Below, piece by piece: positions 55,801 through 62,863 of a DNA stretch of 62,863 bases. A model generated the notes under the pieces. It was not told the origin of the DNA, did no database searches, and saw only the letters and a program-made list of their open reading frames with translations. A program made the position numbers and the translations under genes. Position 1 is the stretch's first letter. Each line of letters starts with the position of its first letter. Source of the DNA: Chrysophaeum taylorii (Eukaryota > Sar > Pelagophyceae > Pelagomonadales > Pelagomonadaceae); assembly GCA_029834535.1 (NCBI GenBank), contig JAQMWT010000593.1, positions 1 to 62,863 on the forward strand, in the 5' to 3' direction.

Positions 55801-56150
55801 CTTACTGGGGTTGGAGATTGGGACTAGGTGAGCTGAGTGACCAGGTGAACTTACTGAGACCAAGTGAACTTACAGGGGTTTTTAGAGTGAACGCAAAGGC
55901 GAGCGGCGTGTACGGATCAAAGCAGCTTAGATTGGCGGAGGTGAGAGCGACGAGCTCGAAGGAGAGTGGGGTGAGTGGATGTGAGCACGAGTGGGCTTAC
56001 ACCGAACTTACTGGGGTTAGAGATTGGGACTAGGTGAACTTACTGGGGCCAGGTGAACTTACTGGGGTTAGAGATTGGGACTAGGTGAACTTACTGGCGA
56101 ACTTACTGGCCTGCACTTCGGCGTCTACACGCGCACTGTAGGTGAACTTG
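49425..56150 (+). repeat. tandem array of Helitron-helicase satellite
   Basis: Six helicase-containing units start their conserved 'tgatcctccaagccgtctac' block at about 49553, 50590, 51811, 52868, 53871 and 54904 (spacings 1037, 1221, 1057, 1003, 1033). A tail-only stretch (55750-56150) follows. Each unit is a TGTC-type microsatellite, a pair of 'aaggatcaggtaggcgcgag' blocks, a ~600-bp helicase-derived body, 'aggtgaacttactggg' minisatellites, and a 'tttagagtaaactcaaagg' ... 'gcagcttagattggcgg' tail. The body encodes, in two frames, pieces of the C-terminal half of a PIF1/Helitron helicase. A partial duplication (51205-51370) lengthens the second unit. By eye the bodies are nearly identical. 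Confidence 0.9.
49553..50167 (+). pseudogene. longest helicase-derived frame in the array
   Basis: A 204-codon frame in the first unit. Its start reads A-V-Y-G-D-L-A-D-Y-F then R-A-I-L-T-P-R-R-N-D-V-V-D, the block preceding domain 2B in Helitron and PIF1-like helicases. Motifs V (K-S-Q-G-Q-T) and VI (L-Y-V-A-L-C-R, family L-Y-V-A-L-S-R) are read in the overlapping frame 49882-50112, so a frameshift separates them. The same split occurs in most other units, for example 50919-51206, 52142-52372, 53197-53448, 54199-54429 and 55222-55461. Confidence 0.8.
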
Positions 56151-56328
56151 TTATAGCTTAAAAGAAAGTCTTTTTAGAGGAGTGCGTGTTTGTTGTTATT
56201 AATTTTTTCCTGGTTTTCTCGTTTCTTGGGCCCCCGACAATTATTATTATTATTATTTCTCATTTCTTAAGCCCCGCCCCGGCCGGGCGGCCGACAAATA
56301 GATTCTTCTCAATTGTGTGGTCTCGTTG
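56151..56328. promoter_or_regulatory. promoter/5' leader of U-box gene
   Basis: Unique DNA between the last satellite fragment and the ATG. Contains an ATT trinucleotide run (56239-56258) and a T-rich stretch (56163-56215). No TATA box certain. Confidence 0.35.
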
Positions 56329-58692
56329 ATGCCAGTAGTCGATGACGTAATCGAGCAACGGTTCTTGTGGTTCTTTGGCAGGATCGCGATTGCGCAGGAC
56401 AAGCTGGCGACGGTGGCGGCAGTCGGGAGCGCGGTTGGAGCGATCCAATCGCGGTACGACAAGGAGCTGAGCGCTCTCCGGCCGCAATGCCGCAAGGCGT
56501 GCACGCTTGCGGCAATAGTTGAGGAGGTAACGTTAAAGATTCCTCGGGACTTGGAGGGCGCAGCGGGCGATGTGCTGGGCGTGTTGGTCGAGGGCTTGTG
56601 CGGGATGGAGCAAGTTGTGGCGGTGTGCATGACGCACCCCGTGCGCGCCAAGCTGTTGTCGCGGCAGTACGTGGCGACGATGCGCGAGAACGCCGCGAAG
56701 ATCTCTGGCGCGCTGTCGGAGCTTAGCGGGTTGGTGCCCGATCCAGACGTGGTTCAGGCGCGCGAGGAAGTCGAGGAGATCTTGGGGGCGTTCGGCGCGT
56801 TCCGAGATCCCGTGGGCGACGATTTGAGAGAGGCGGTGCGGCGCGGCGACGGCGCCGCGCTCGTAGCCAAGCTGGTGAGAGACGGGATTGTGGCGGGCGA
56901 CGATCAAGCCCGCCACCAGGTTCTCGAGCTCCAGCGCGACGACAAGGAGTTGGTGGTTGACGACGGCGAGAATTTCGTGGCGGCGCTGCGGGCTCTGGCC
57001 GTCTCGGCGACGGGTCCCGGCGTCGAGCCGCCGATCGACGACGACGACGACGACGACGCGTCGCCCGGTACGCCTCGTAGTCTCGGAGTCGGAGAAGAGG
57101 ATCGGCCCTCAAAGTGGCGGGTCCCGTCGCCGCCGGAGGAGCGCGACGATTCGTCCGAGGGCGGGCCGCGCGTCCCGGACCATTTCAAGTGCCCAATCAC
57201 CCTCGAGATGATGGAAGACCCCGTTTTCCTCTTTACGCAGGCGGGCAGGTCGTTCGAAAGACTCGCGCTCGAGCAGTGGCTGGCGCACCACCCGACTGTC
57301 GATCCCCTCACAAACGAGACCCACGCGACGCTCCTCGAGTTCGCACCGAACCGCGTCCTCCGCGAGGTCATCTCGGCCTGGTGCCGCGATCACGATCTCC
57401 CCGAGCCGCGCGCGACCCGAACGCCGGACGGTCCGGCGCGCGGCCTCGACGACGGCCCGCAGCCCCGTAATCTCCAGCGCTCGGCCTCGCAGCTCCACGC
57501 CGAGCTCGAGCAGTTGAGTCGCGACTTCCCGCAGACGGGCGCGCTCGTCCATCGGCTGGCGGCCGACTACGCCGACGTCGAGCGCGAGGGCGCCGCGCGC
57601 GCGATCGTCCGCGTCTGCGACGAAACCGAGGACGAGGAGGCGACGACCCTCGAAATCCGACACGCGGGCGGCATCCCCGCCCTGGTGGTGCTGCTGTCGT
57701 CGACGGGCGCGGGCATGCAGGAGGCGGCCGCCTTGGCGCTCTGGAAAGTCTCGAGGCGACCCCGCGAGAACCGCGTGGTCATCGCGAACGCTCGAGCTAT
57801 ACCGCCGCTCGTCCGCATCCTCTCGAGCGCGGCCACGCTGGTCACCAAGCAGGCCGCCGCCGGAATCCTCCAGAACCTCTCGTGCTACTCGTCCAACTTC
57901 AAGGTGGCCATCGCCAACGCGGGCGCCATCGCGCCCCTCGTCCGCCTCGTCGGCCTCGACCCCGCCGCTTCCCCGCACGTCGACGGCGTTCGCGAAGACG
58001 CCGCGCGCTGCCTCTGGAGCATCGCCGTCAACGAGCAAAAGAAAATCGCCATCGCCAGCGCGGGCGCGATCGCGCCCCTCGTCAGGTTGGTCGCCGAGGG
58101 CACCAACGACGGCGTCCGCGAGGCGGGCGCCGGCGCGCTCCAGAACCTCGCCGCGAACAACTCGGACAACAAGGCCGCCATCGTCGCCGCCGGCGCGATC
58201 GAGCCCCTCGTCAGGTTGGTCGCCGTCGGCACCACCGACGGCGCGAAGGAGGCCGCCTCGGGCGCCCTCCAGAACCTGGCCAAGTTCAACGACGCCAACA
58301 AGGCCGCCATCGTCCGCGCCGGAGCGATTCCCCCGCTCGCCGCCGTCGTCGGCGACGCCTCGAGGTCAGACAAGGCCAAGCGCACGGCCGCCCGCGCCCT
58401 CGAGAACCTCGCCTGGAATAACGATGCCAACAAAGTTGCCATCGCAAACACGGGGGCGATCTCTGCGCTTGTTCGTCTCCTGCAGCGCGCCGACGCCGCG
58501 ACCGACGCCCGCGCCGCCGCTGCCGAGGCCCTCAAGGTGCTCACGAGGTCGCGCCAAGCGAGAACCAAAATCGCTAAGGCCCTCGGCTGGCGCTTCATCC
58601 TGACGCCCTCCGAGACCGACGTCGACGAGCTCATTACCTCCTACGTCCGCCCGCACGCGCGCGCCGCCGCCGCCGCCGCGGCCAGAAGGTGA
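56329..58692 (+). CDS. U-box / armadillo-repeat E3 ligase (PUB-like)
   Basis: A 787-residue single-exon protein. Residues 1-270 form a helical N-terminal domain, as in plant PUB-type proteins, with an Asp run (GAC repeats, 57036-57056). U-box at residues ~285-355: H-F-K-C-P-I-T-L-E-M-M-E-D-P-V (near 57180), R-S-F-E-R and a leucine-rich tail, a RING-like fold that binds E2 enzymes without zinc. From ~57640 to 58560 there are about seven armadillo repeats with the recurrent G-A-I-x-P-L-V-R-L-V and A-L-Q-N-L-A patterns, a substrate-binding surface. The start was set at ATG 56329 (the frame is open upstream only to a GTG). Probable ubiquitin ligase in cytoplasm or nucleus; targets unknown. Repeats 4-6 are very alike, suggesting recent internal duplication. 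Confidence 0.93.
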   Translation: MPVVDDVIEQRFLWFFGRIAIAQDKLATVAAVGSAVGAIQSRYDKELSALRPQCRKACTLAAIVEEVTLKIPRDLEGAAGDVLGVLVEGLCGMEQVVAVCMTHPVRAKLLSRQYVATMRENAAKISGALSELSGLVPDPDVVQAREEVEEILGAFGAFRDPVGDDLREAVRRGDGAALVAKLVRDGIVAGDDQARHQVLELQRDDKELVVDDGENFVAALRALAVSATGPGVEPPIDDDDDDDASPGTPRSLGVGEEDRPSKWRVPSPPEERDDSSEGGPRVPDHFKCPITLEMMEDPVFLFTQAGRSFERLALEQWLAHHPTVDPLTNETHATLLEFAPNRVLREVISAWCRDHDLPEPRATRTPDGPARGLDDGPQPRNLQRSASQLHAELEQLSRDFPQTGALVHRLAADYADVEREGAARAIVRVCDETEDEEATTLEIRHAGGIPALVVLLSSTGAGMQEAAALALWKVSRRPRENRVVIANARAIPPLVRILSSAATLVTKQAAAGILQNLSCYSSNFKVAIANAGAIAPLVRLVGLDPAASPHVDGVREDAARCLWSIAVNEQKKIAIASAGAIAPLVRLVAEGTNDGVREAGAGALQNLAANNSDNKAAIVAAGAIEPLVRLVAVGTTDGAKEAASGALQNLAKFNDANKAAIVRAGAIPPLAAVVGDASRSDKAKRTAARALENLAWNNDANKVAIANTGAISALVRLLQRADAATDARAAAAEALKVLTRSRQARTKIAKALGWRFILTPSETDVDELITSYVRPHARAAAAAAARR

Positions 58693-59804
58693 GCCGCGAC
58701 CCCCCCGATTCGATTCGAATCGATTCGATTCGATTTGATTTGATTCTGGGGGACTGGACCGCCACGCCGCTCTCTCTCTCTCTCTCTCTCTCTCTTCCTC
58801 TTCCGACGAGTTCTGTCCTTTCCGAATCCCCCACCCTGCCGCCGCACACTGCGCCCTTTCTTTGATTCGGCGCGACTTTTCTGCACACCGTTGGACCGCT
58901 GTTGGATTGCGCTTTCTATCCGCCTGTCTTCGGGGCTGATCCGAGCCCATCATTCTATTCTTGGAGAAAGAGAGAGCCCTCTCTCCTTCTCTTGTGTCGC
59001 CCTCATGTGTAAACGCGCGCACCCGTACGTGGCCAATCAAACAAATTGTGCTACCACCCGTATGGTGTTTATTCGTCGTCCCCGCGCGCCTGCTGCGAGC
59101 CGCGAGCCAGCCCGTCCTCCTTGAGTATGGCGTATAACTACGGTGGGGTCTCGGCCACTAACTATGGAGAAGTTGTTGGCATCAGGATGATGATCATCAT
59201 CACCGTCGTCGCAATGGTGTGGAAAGTTCTAGCCGGGAGGGAGTTCGTGTCATATTTTTGTCGCGTCGTCGCGCAACCTACGACAATGGGCAGTGTCACG
59301 CGCGGTGTCGTTGGTCGAGGCGTGCGGTGTAGTGACGAAAGGATCAGATTACTAAAGCGGAATAATCACTGCGGACTGTCGCAACGCAATTTGCACGGCG
59401 CCGTCGAGCTATCTCGCGCGAGACAGCGCGAGCGCGTTGCTCGATTCTTTCCGTGGGCTGCGACTCGCAGCGCGCGGCATGCCTCGCCAACGCGCGCGAA
59501 TCGACGCACACGTTTTCTCACATGGCGCTCCGACAACAACGATGCCACTGGTCATCGTCACTTCCCAGCGAGCACAATAATATACGGACGCAGTGCGCAC
59601 AACATCAACGCTTGTGACTTATGAGGTGAATGTAGCAGCAACGTCCTCCGTGACCTCGTCCTCCCATAGGACATGATGCTGACTGAGGGTGCGGAAAAGG
59701 CGCAGTTGCTATGCATCAGCAACACTCCCAACCGTTGTTGCCAGCGTATAATCGATCGATCAAGATTACGGTTGTTTGAGGGTAAGAAATTCCCGCAAGT
59801 TCAA
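58693..59804. other. intergenic, simple repeats, possible small ORF
   Basis: A GATTC/GATTT pentamer tract (58707-58746) and a CT dinucleotide tract (58770-58796) follow the U-box gene. A plus-strand ATG at 59127 opens a 166-codon frame whose first 50 residues include one hydrophobic segment (M-M-I-I-I-T-V-V-A-M-V); the rest is Arg-rich and unconvincing. It may be the first exon of an unrecognised small membrane protein. Confidence 0.35.
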
Positions 59805-60878
59805 ATGGCGAGGCTTCGCAGTGTGGTCACCCTGTTGGTCTTTCTCCGCCACGCGCCAATCTCGAGTGGCGTGGACCACTATCCGGGAGGCGAGAACGAG
59901 GGTGGGTTCTACGGGGGGCCGACGAACGGGTACGCGCCTCCGCCAGCGAGCGAGTATTACCCGAGCCAACCGTTCCTAGAGGAAGGGCCGAAACCGGTCG
60001 GTCTGGGGGCGCGCGCGGCGGGCGCCGTCTCCGCGGGGGGAGCGACGTTAATAGTGTCCAAAGCTGCCGTGGGCTCGGTACGGCCGGTATGGGCCGCGTG
60101 TGGTGCGTGCGCGGCACTGGGTATGTCTGCGTGCGGCGGTCGAGCCGGATCTGCCGCCGACGCCCTCGGCATTGCTACGCTCGACGCGTTCGGGCGGGTC
60201 CGGGCCATGGATCGCGATGCCGGCTATCCGCTGTTCAAGCAGTTGAAGTCGGCAATTCGCCTCGCACCCCGCCTGCGATTCCCGCCCGACGCCGTCGACC
60301 CTTGGCGTTACAGGCCGTCGGGCCCGACGTCGCCGCGCTTCTCGATGATCCAGTGCATCGCCGCCGCGGCCTTTTTGGGCGGCATGTCGACCTCGTTCCT
60401 GCCGACCGTGCCCTTCGTTCCCACTTCCCTCCTCGCGATCGCCGCGGCGGCCTTGGCGGTCTTCCTCGTCACGCTCGACGACGCCCGCGGCGACGCGGTG
60501 CGATGCTTCGTCGCGCGCACCATCGCCGTCCTCCGTATCTTGATCGAAGCCTCTTCAGACGCCGAGCTCCCGTCCAAAACGGCTGCGGCCCTCCGCCTCG
60601 GAGGTAACCACCTCACGGCGTTTGATGCCAAGTGGGGAATCTCGAGAACGGCGGCAGGCCTCGCCCGCAGCTTCGCGGCCTTGGTCGCCTCTCGCGTCTC
60701 GCCTCGGGACACTGCCCCGTCACCTGGCAGTCGACGGCCATCGCCACTAGACGACGACCTGTACGGGGCCTACGCGGGCGCGACAACCTTCAACCCCAAT
60801 ACTGCCTACGCGCCACCGCCCAACCACCACCAGCCACCCCACGCGGCCGCCTCCTCTGAGCGCGACTGGTACTCGTAG
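59805..60878 (+). CDS. multi-pass membrane protein, unknown
   Basis: 357 residues from ATG 59805, chosen because it begins a signal-like hydrophobic segment (V-V-T-L-L-V-F-L). The frame is open further upstream but without such features. A Gly/Pro/Tyr-rich segment (residues ~25-65) is followed by an Ala/Gly-rich hydrophobic stretch (~70-110), and two strong membrane segments lie near residues 185-225 (F-L-G-G-M-S-T-S-F-L and L-L-A-I-A-A-A-A-L-A-V-F-L). An amphipathic C-terminal region and a Pro/His-rich tail (N-T-A-Y-A-P-P-P-N-H-H) complete it. The Tyr/Pro repeats at both ends (Y-A-P-P-P) are similar to each other. No family recognised; role unknown, perhaps endomembrane or plastid envelope. 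Confidence 0.65.
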   Translation: MARLRSVVTLLVFLRHAPISSGVDHYPGGENEGGFYGGPTNGYAPPPASEYYPSQPFLEEGPKPVGLGARAAGAVSAGGATLIVSKAAVGSVRPVWAACGACAALGMSACGGRAGSAADALGIATLDAFGRVRAMDRDAGYPLFKQLKSAIRLAPRLRFPPDAVDPWRYRPSGPTSPRFSMIQCIAAAAFLGGMSTSFLPTVPFVPTSLLAIAAAALAVFLVTLDDARGDAVRCFVARTIAVLRILIEASSDAELPSKTAAALRLGGNHLTAFDAKWGISRTAAGLARSFAALVASRVSPRDTAPSPGSRRPSPLDDDLYGAYAGATTFNPNTAYAPPPNHHQPPHAAASSERDWYS

Positions 60879-61399
60879 AGACGCTTCTTTGTCTCGGTGG
60901 CCGCCGCGTCATCGACTGGCTGAACAAAACAAGCCCCCGTATGTTCCAACCCGAAGGAAATTGAAACACGATGAGAGCACGAAACAACCTACCTTTTTTT
61001 TTTTTCTAAACAAATAACCACTGGCCTTTGTGTGTAAAAGCCATGCTTTGGTTTCTCTCGAGAAAAAAGCCCACCTTGGGGGGAGGAAAAGATTACCCCG
61101 TGGTCTACGTGCGGTGGACGAAATTGCAAGCCACACAGTGTTATGTTGTTGTTGTTGATAAAGTAGATGATTTTTAAGGTTAGTTCCGGTGGGAGTTGCG
61201 CTTCCAATGCCATAATGGACAACAACGAACGAAAAGATGCGCGCGCGCGCTTTATTTTGTGCTGTGGCAAGTTCGGCAGCAGCAGCAGCAGCAGCAGCAA
61301 TCCTAGCGTGAACGCGAGTGATTTTTATGCGAGGTCGGAGTCAGAAACGCGAGCCGCCAACACGAAGTGGTCTCGTATTGCGCACGAGCCCGCATGTCG
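60879..61399. other. convergent intergenic region
   Basis: Between the plus-strand membrane-protein gene and the minus-strand thioredoxin-like gene. Contains a T-run (60994-61006), a GTT repeat (61144-61156) and an AGC trinucleotide run (about eight units, 61278-61299). As the 3' UTR of the minus-strand gene it is where a selenocysteine insertion element would be sought; none was obvious by eye. Confidence 0.45.
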
Positions 61400-62198
61400 T
61401 CATGTTGACCTCCATACACTGCGCGCCGTTTTTTGTGGTGAAAATTTCGGCGTGTGCAAGACATGCATGAGTTGCTCGACGAGATTATGTGACCCGTTTG
61501 CCAGCGACGCCCCGTGGCGACCCTGTAAAACGCGGCCGCGAGTTCCGTCCCAGGACCTCCGAATGTAGCCGTCAGAATCAACGATGTAGCGGCTGGGAAT
61601 GCGCGCAACCCGAAGCTGGCGGAGGGCCCTTTCTCCCGCGGAATAGTGCTGTACGTGCGACCAGCGCCGCGGGGCCGTTTTTTTGGCGACGGTCGTATCG
61701 TCGTCGACGCAGACGGCAACGTATGCCACGGAATCCTTGGAAATTGCGTACGTCGCGGAGTGATGCTGCGGGTCGCTCAAAAAGCCAAGAAACAAGACTC
61801 ACTTGAAGGTGCGACGCGAGCGCGTCGAGCTCGTCGAGCGTTTCGCCGTTCCGCACTCGCGATCAGGCGTCGACCGCGATTTGCGGGTCCATCGTCCGCG
61901 GGCCGTGAATAGCGTAGAACTCTAGAACCAGGATGGGCCTCAAGAGCGACCAAAGCCTCGTGTTGGCGCCGCCCACGAGAGTCTTGATTACCGCGTTGGC
62001 AATTTTCAGAACACGAGGTGGATCATCGTCGAGGCACGCAGATCCGTGAACCGCGAGCTGCCGCCGCATCGACCATCGCTTGTGCTCGACGACTGGAGCC
62101 GGGGCGGCCACCGGAGCTTTGCGTTTTTCGCGCCGCTTTCGGACGTACTTGCGCCAGGCGCGCCAGTAAAGACGCACCATAGTTCTTCTTGTATTCAT
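61400..62198 (-). CDS. thioredoxin-fold protein with in-frame TGA
   Basis: Minus-strand exons about 62198-61803 and 61765-61400 (acceptor at 61736 also possible), intron starting GTGAGT at 61802. A basic N-terminal region (R-L-Y-W-R-A-W-R-K-Y-V-R-K-R-R) leads to the thioredoxin-like strand I-L-V-L-E-F-Y-A-I-H-G-P-R (near 61925). The usual C-x-x-C is not there. An in-frame TGA follows at 61863-61865, yet the frame continues with N-G-E-T-L-D-E-L-D-A-L-A-S-H-L. After the intron come V-A-Y-V-A-V-C-V-D-D-D-T-T and L-R-V-A-R-I-P-S-R-Y-I-V-D-S-D-G-Y-I, the cis-Pro strand of TlpA/peroxiredoxin-like proteins. Options are selenocysteine, a 45-nt in-frame intron (61831-61875, weak sites), or a pseudogene. 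Subcellular site unclear. Confidence 0.6.
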
Positions 62199-62255
62199 CA
62201 ACGGACTTTTGATTTTAACGCCCAAAAGTGCAACAACAACAACAACAAGAACAAC
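62199..62255. promoter_or_regulatory. 57-bp divergent promoter
   Basis: Only 57 bp lie between the likely start of the thioredoxin-like gene (62198, minus) and the MORN gene (62256, plus). It contains a CAA trinucleotide run directly before the plus-strand ATG, like an unstructured 5' leader. Core promoter elements must overlap the coding sequences if both starts are right. Confidence 0.35.
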
Positions 62256-62863
62256 ATGGCCGACGAGGAATCGGCGTACAAAGTCGAATACTTGGACCTT
62301 CCCGATGACTCGACCGAAGAAAAAACGTTCGTGTGGGTGGCTCGTTGGTTCCAGCGTCCATTCGTGTCTGCTCTATGATGACTCCGAAGCGCGCTAGGCG
62401 CTGGCAAGGCAAAAGTTACGTACGACAGCGGAGCGATATACGAGGGCGAGTTTAACGACGAAAAGCAAAAGCACGGCGCCGGGACGTTTACGTGGATGGC
62501 GCAAGGCGAGGAGGACGATGAACCAAACGTTAAGGCTGTCTACGAGGGTCACTACAGAGACGGCAAGCGCTCCGGCGAAGGTAAGATGACGTTCCCTAAC
62601 GGCGACTACTACCACGGCGAATGGAAAGACAACAAGGTGTGCCGTCTCTCACGATAATTCGACATGCACCCGCAGATGCACGGGATCGGCATGTACAAGT
62701 ACAAAAAGACGGACGACATCTACAGCGGGAATTATTGTGATGGCGAGAAAGACGGTCCTGGTATCTACGAGTTCGGCAAGGATCAGAGCCGGCTTGATGG
62801 GATCTGGGAGAAGGGCGAGTTCAGGTCAGGCGAGCGGCAGTTTAAGGACGCGGGAAACTACCA
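62256..62863 (+). CDS. MORN-repeat protein, 3' end beyond window
   Basis: Exons 62256-62330, 62409-62636 and 62676 onward; introns of 78 bp (GTGTGG...CAAG) and 39 bp (GTGTGC...GCAG). MORN repeats are beta hairpins that bind lipids or serve as scaffolds, as in radial-spoke head proteins (RSPH1 type) and membrane-linked kinases. Copies visible: Y-D-S-G-A-I-Y-E-G-E-F, Y-E-G-H-Y-R-D-G-K-R-S-G-E-G, F-P-N-G-D-Y-Y-H-G-E-W-K-D-N-K, H-G-I-G-M-Y, Y-S-G-N-Y-C-D-G-E-K-D-G-P-G. The short acidic N terminus (M-A-D-E-E-S-A-Y) and immediate repeats resemble small flagellar MORN proteins, but the gene is cut by the window edge, so domains further on are unknown. Confidence 0.85.

Noticed and set aside
57109..58634. 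Large antisense ORFs over the armadillo repeats
   Set aside because: They arise from codon bias of the repeats (Ala/Leu/Val codons read backwards) and carry no independent motif.
58707..58800. GATTC and CT repeats as a telomere or centromere signal
   Set aside because: They are short, isolated simple repeats in an ordinary 3' flank. No TTAGGG-type arrays are present.
60900..61400. SECIS element for the TGA-containing gene
   Set aside because: An ATGA is present on the minus strand near 61405, but no convincing stem with an apical AA and distal GA at the right spacing was seen by eye.
61167..61568. 133-codon plus-strand ORF at 61.2-61.6 kb
   Set aside because: It includes a poly-Ser run from an AGC microsatellite and overlaps the thioredoxin-like gene on the other strand, which has recognisable motifs.

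Overview
The window is nuclear DNA from a eukaryotic microbe. The evidence is the gene content (a TFIIH subunit, a nonaspanin, an IP3-receptor-family channel, a U-box/armadillo protein, a MORN protein) and GT-AG introns of mostly 37-78 bp, several of which rejoin conserved domains exactly in frame. GC-rich coding regions, extracellular-type 2-oxoglutarate (2OG) oxygenases with ShKT modules, tyrosinase and Copia/LINE/Helitron remnants fit a small stramenopile-like marine alga. That assignment is inference; no marker gene here proves it.

Layout. 1-3.6 kb: decayed gag/protease-like retroelement, minus strand. 3.7-4.8 kb: one Helitron-helicase satellite unit. 5.5-14.9 kb: gene-dense, with a secreted protein (-), a TM9SF nonaspanin (+), a 2OG oxygenase (+), a low-complexity Ser/Pro protein (+) and TFIIH subunit TFB4 (+). 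15.4-22.05 kb: repeat-rich, with a second satellite unit and a decayed Copia element ending in 55-bp direct repeats. 22.16-32.0 kb: one very large IP3-receptor-like gene (+). 32-36.3 kb: repeats, no convincing gene. 36.3-41.4 kb: an IQ-motif protein and a tyrosinase (both -). 41.5-43.7 kb: LINE remnants. 43.7-49.3 kb: PhyH-like oxygenase (+), fucosyltransferase-like protein (+), ShKT/VHL-like/prolyl-4-hydroxylase (-). 49.4-56.15 kb: tandem array of six satellite units. 56.3-62.86 kb: U-box/armadillo protein (+), multi-pass membrane protein (+), thioredoxin-like gene (-) and a MORN protein (+) running off the right edge.

The main finding is in the IP3-receptor-like gene. Between its second RIH-type region and its RIH-associated region, far upstream of the usual six C-terminal membrane segments, it encodes what looks like a complete voltage-sensor domain: S1-S3 in one exon and, after an intron, an S4 helix with Arg/Lys at every third position. 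A Ca2+-release channel with a built-in voltage sensor would be a new architecture as far as I know. Its pore-loop region also lacks the family's Gly-rich filter. Second-tier findings are a satellite built from the 3' end of a Helitron/PIF1-type helicase, a VHL-like beta domain fused to a prolyl 4-hydroxylase, and a thioredoxin-like gene interrupted by an in-frame TGA.

Functional picture. Several genes serve the secretory route or cell surface: nonaspanin, fucosyltransferase, prolyl 4-hydroxylase, two other oxygenases and tyrosinase. The IP3-receptor-like and IQ proteins point to Ca2+ signalling, and the MORN protein to flagella or membranes. Gene order gives no evidence of operon-like co-regulation. 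Only two divergent pairs share short intergenic regions (5.5/6.7 kb and 62.2 kb).
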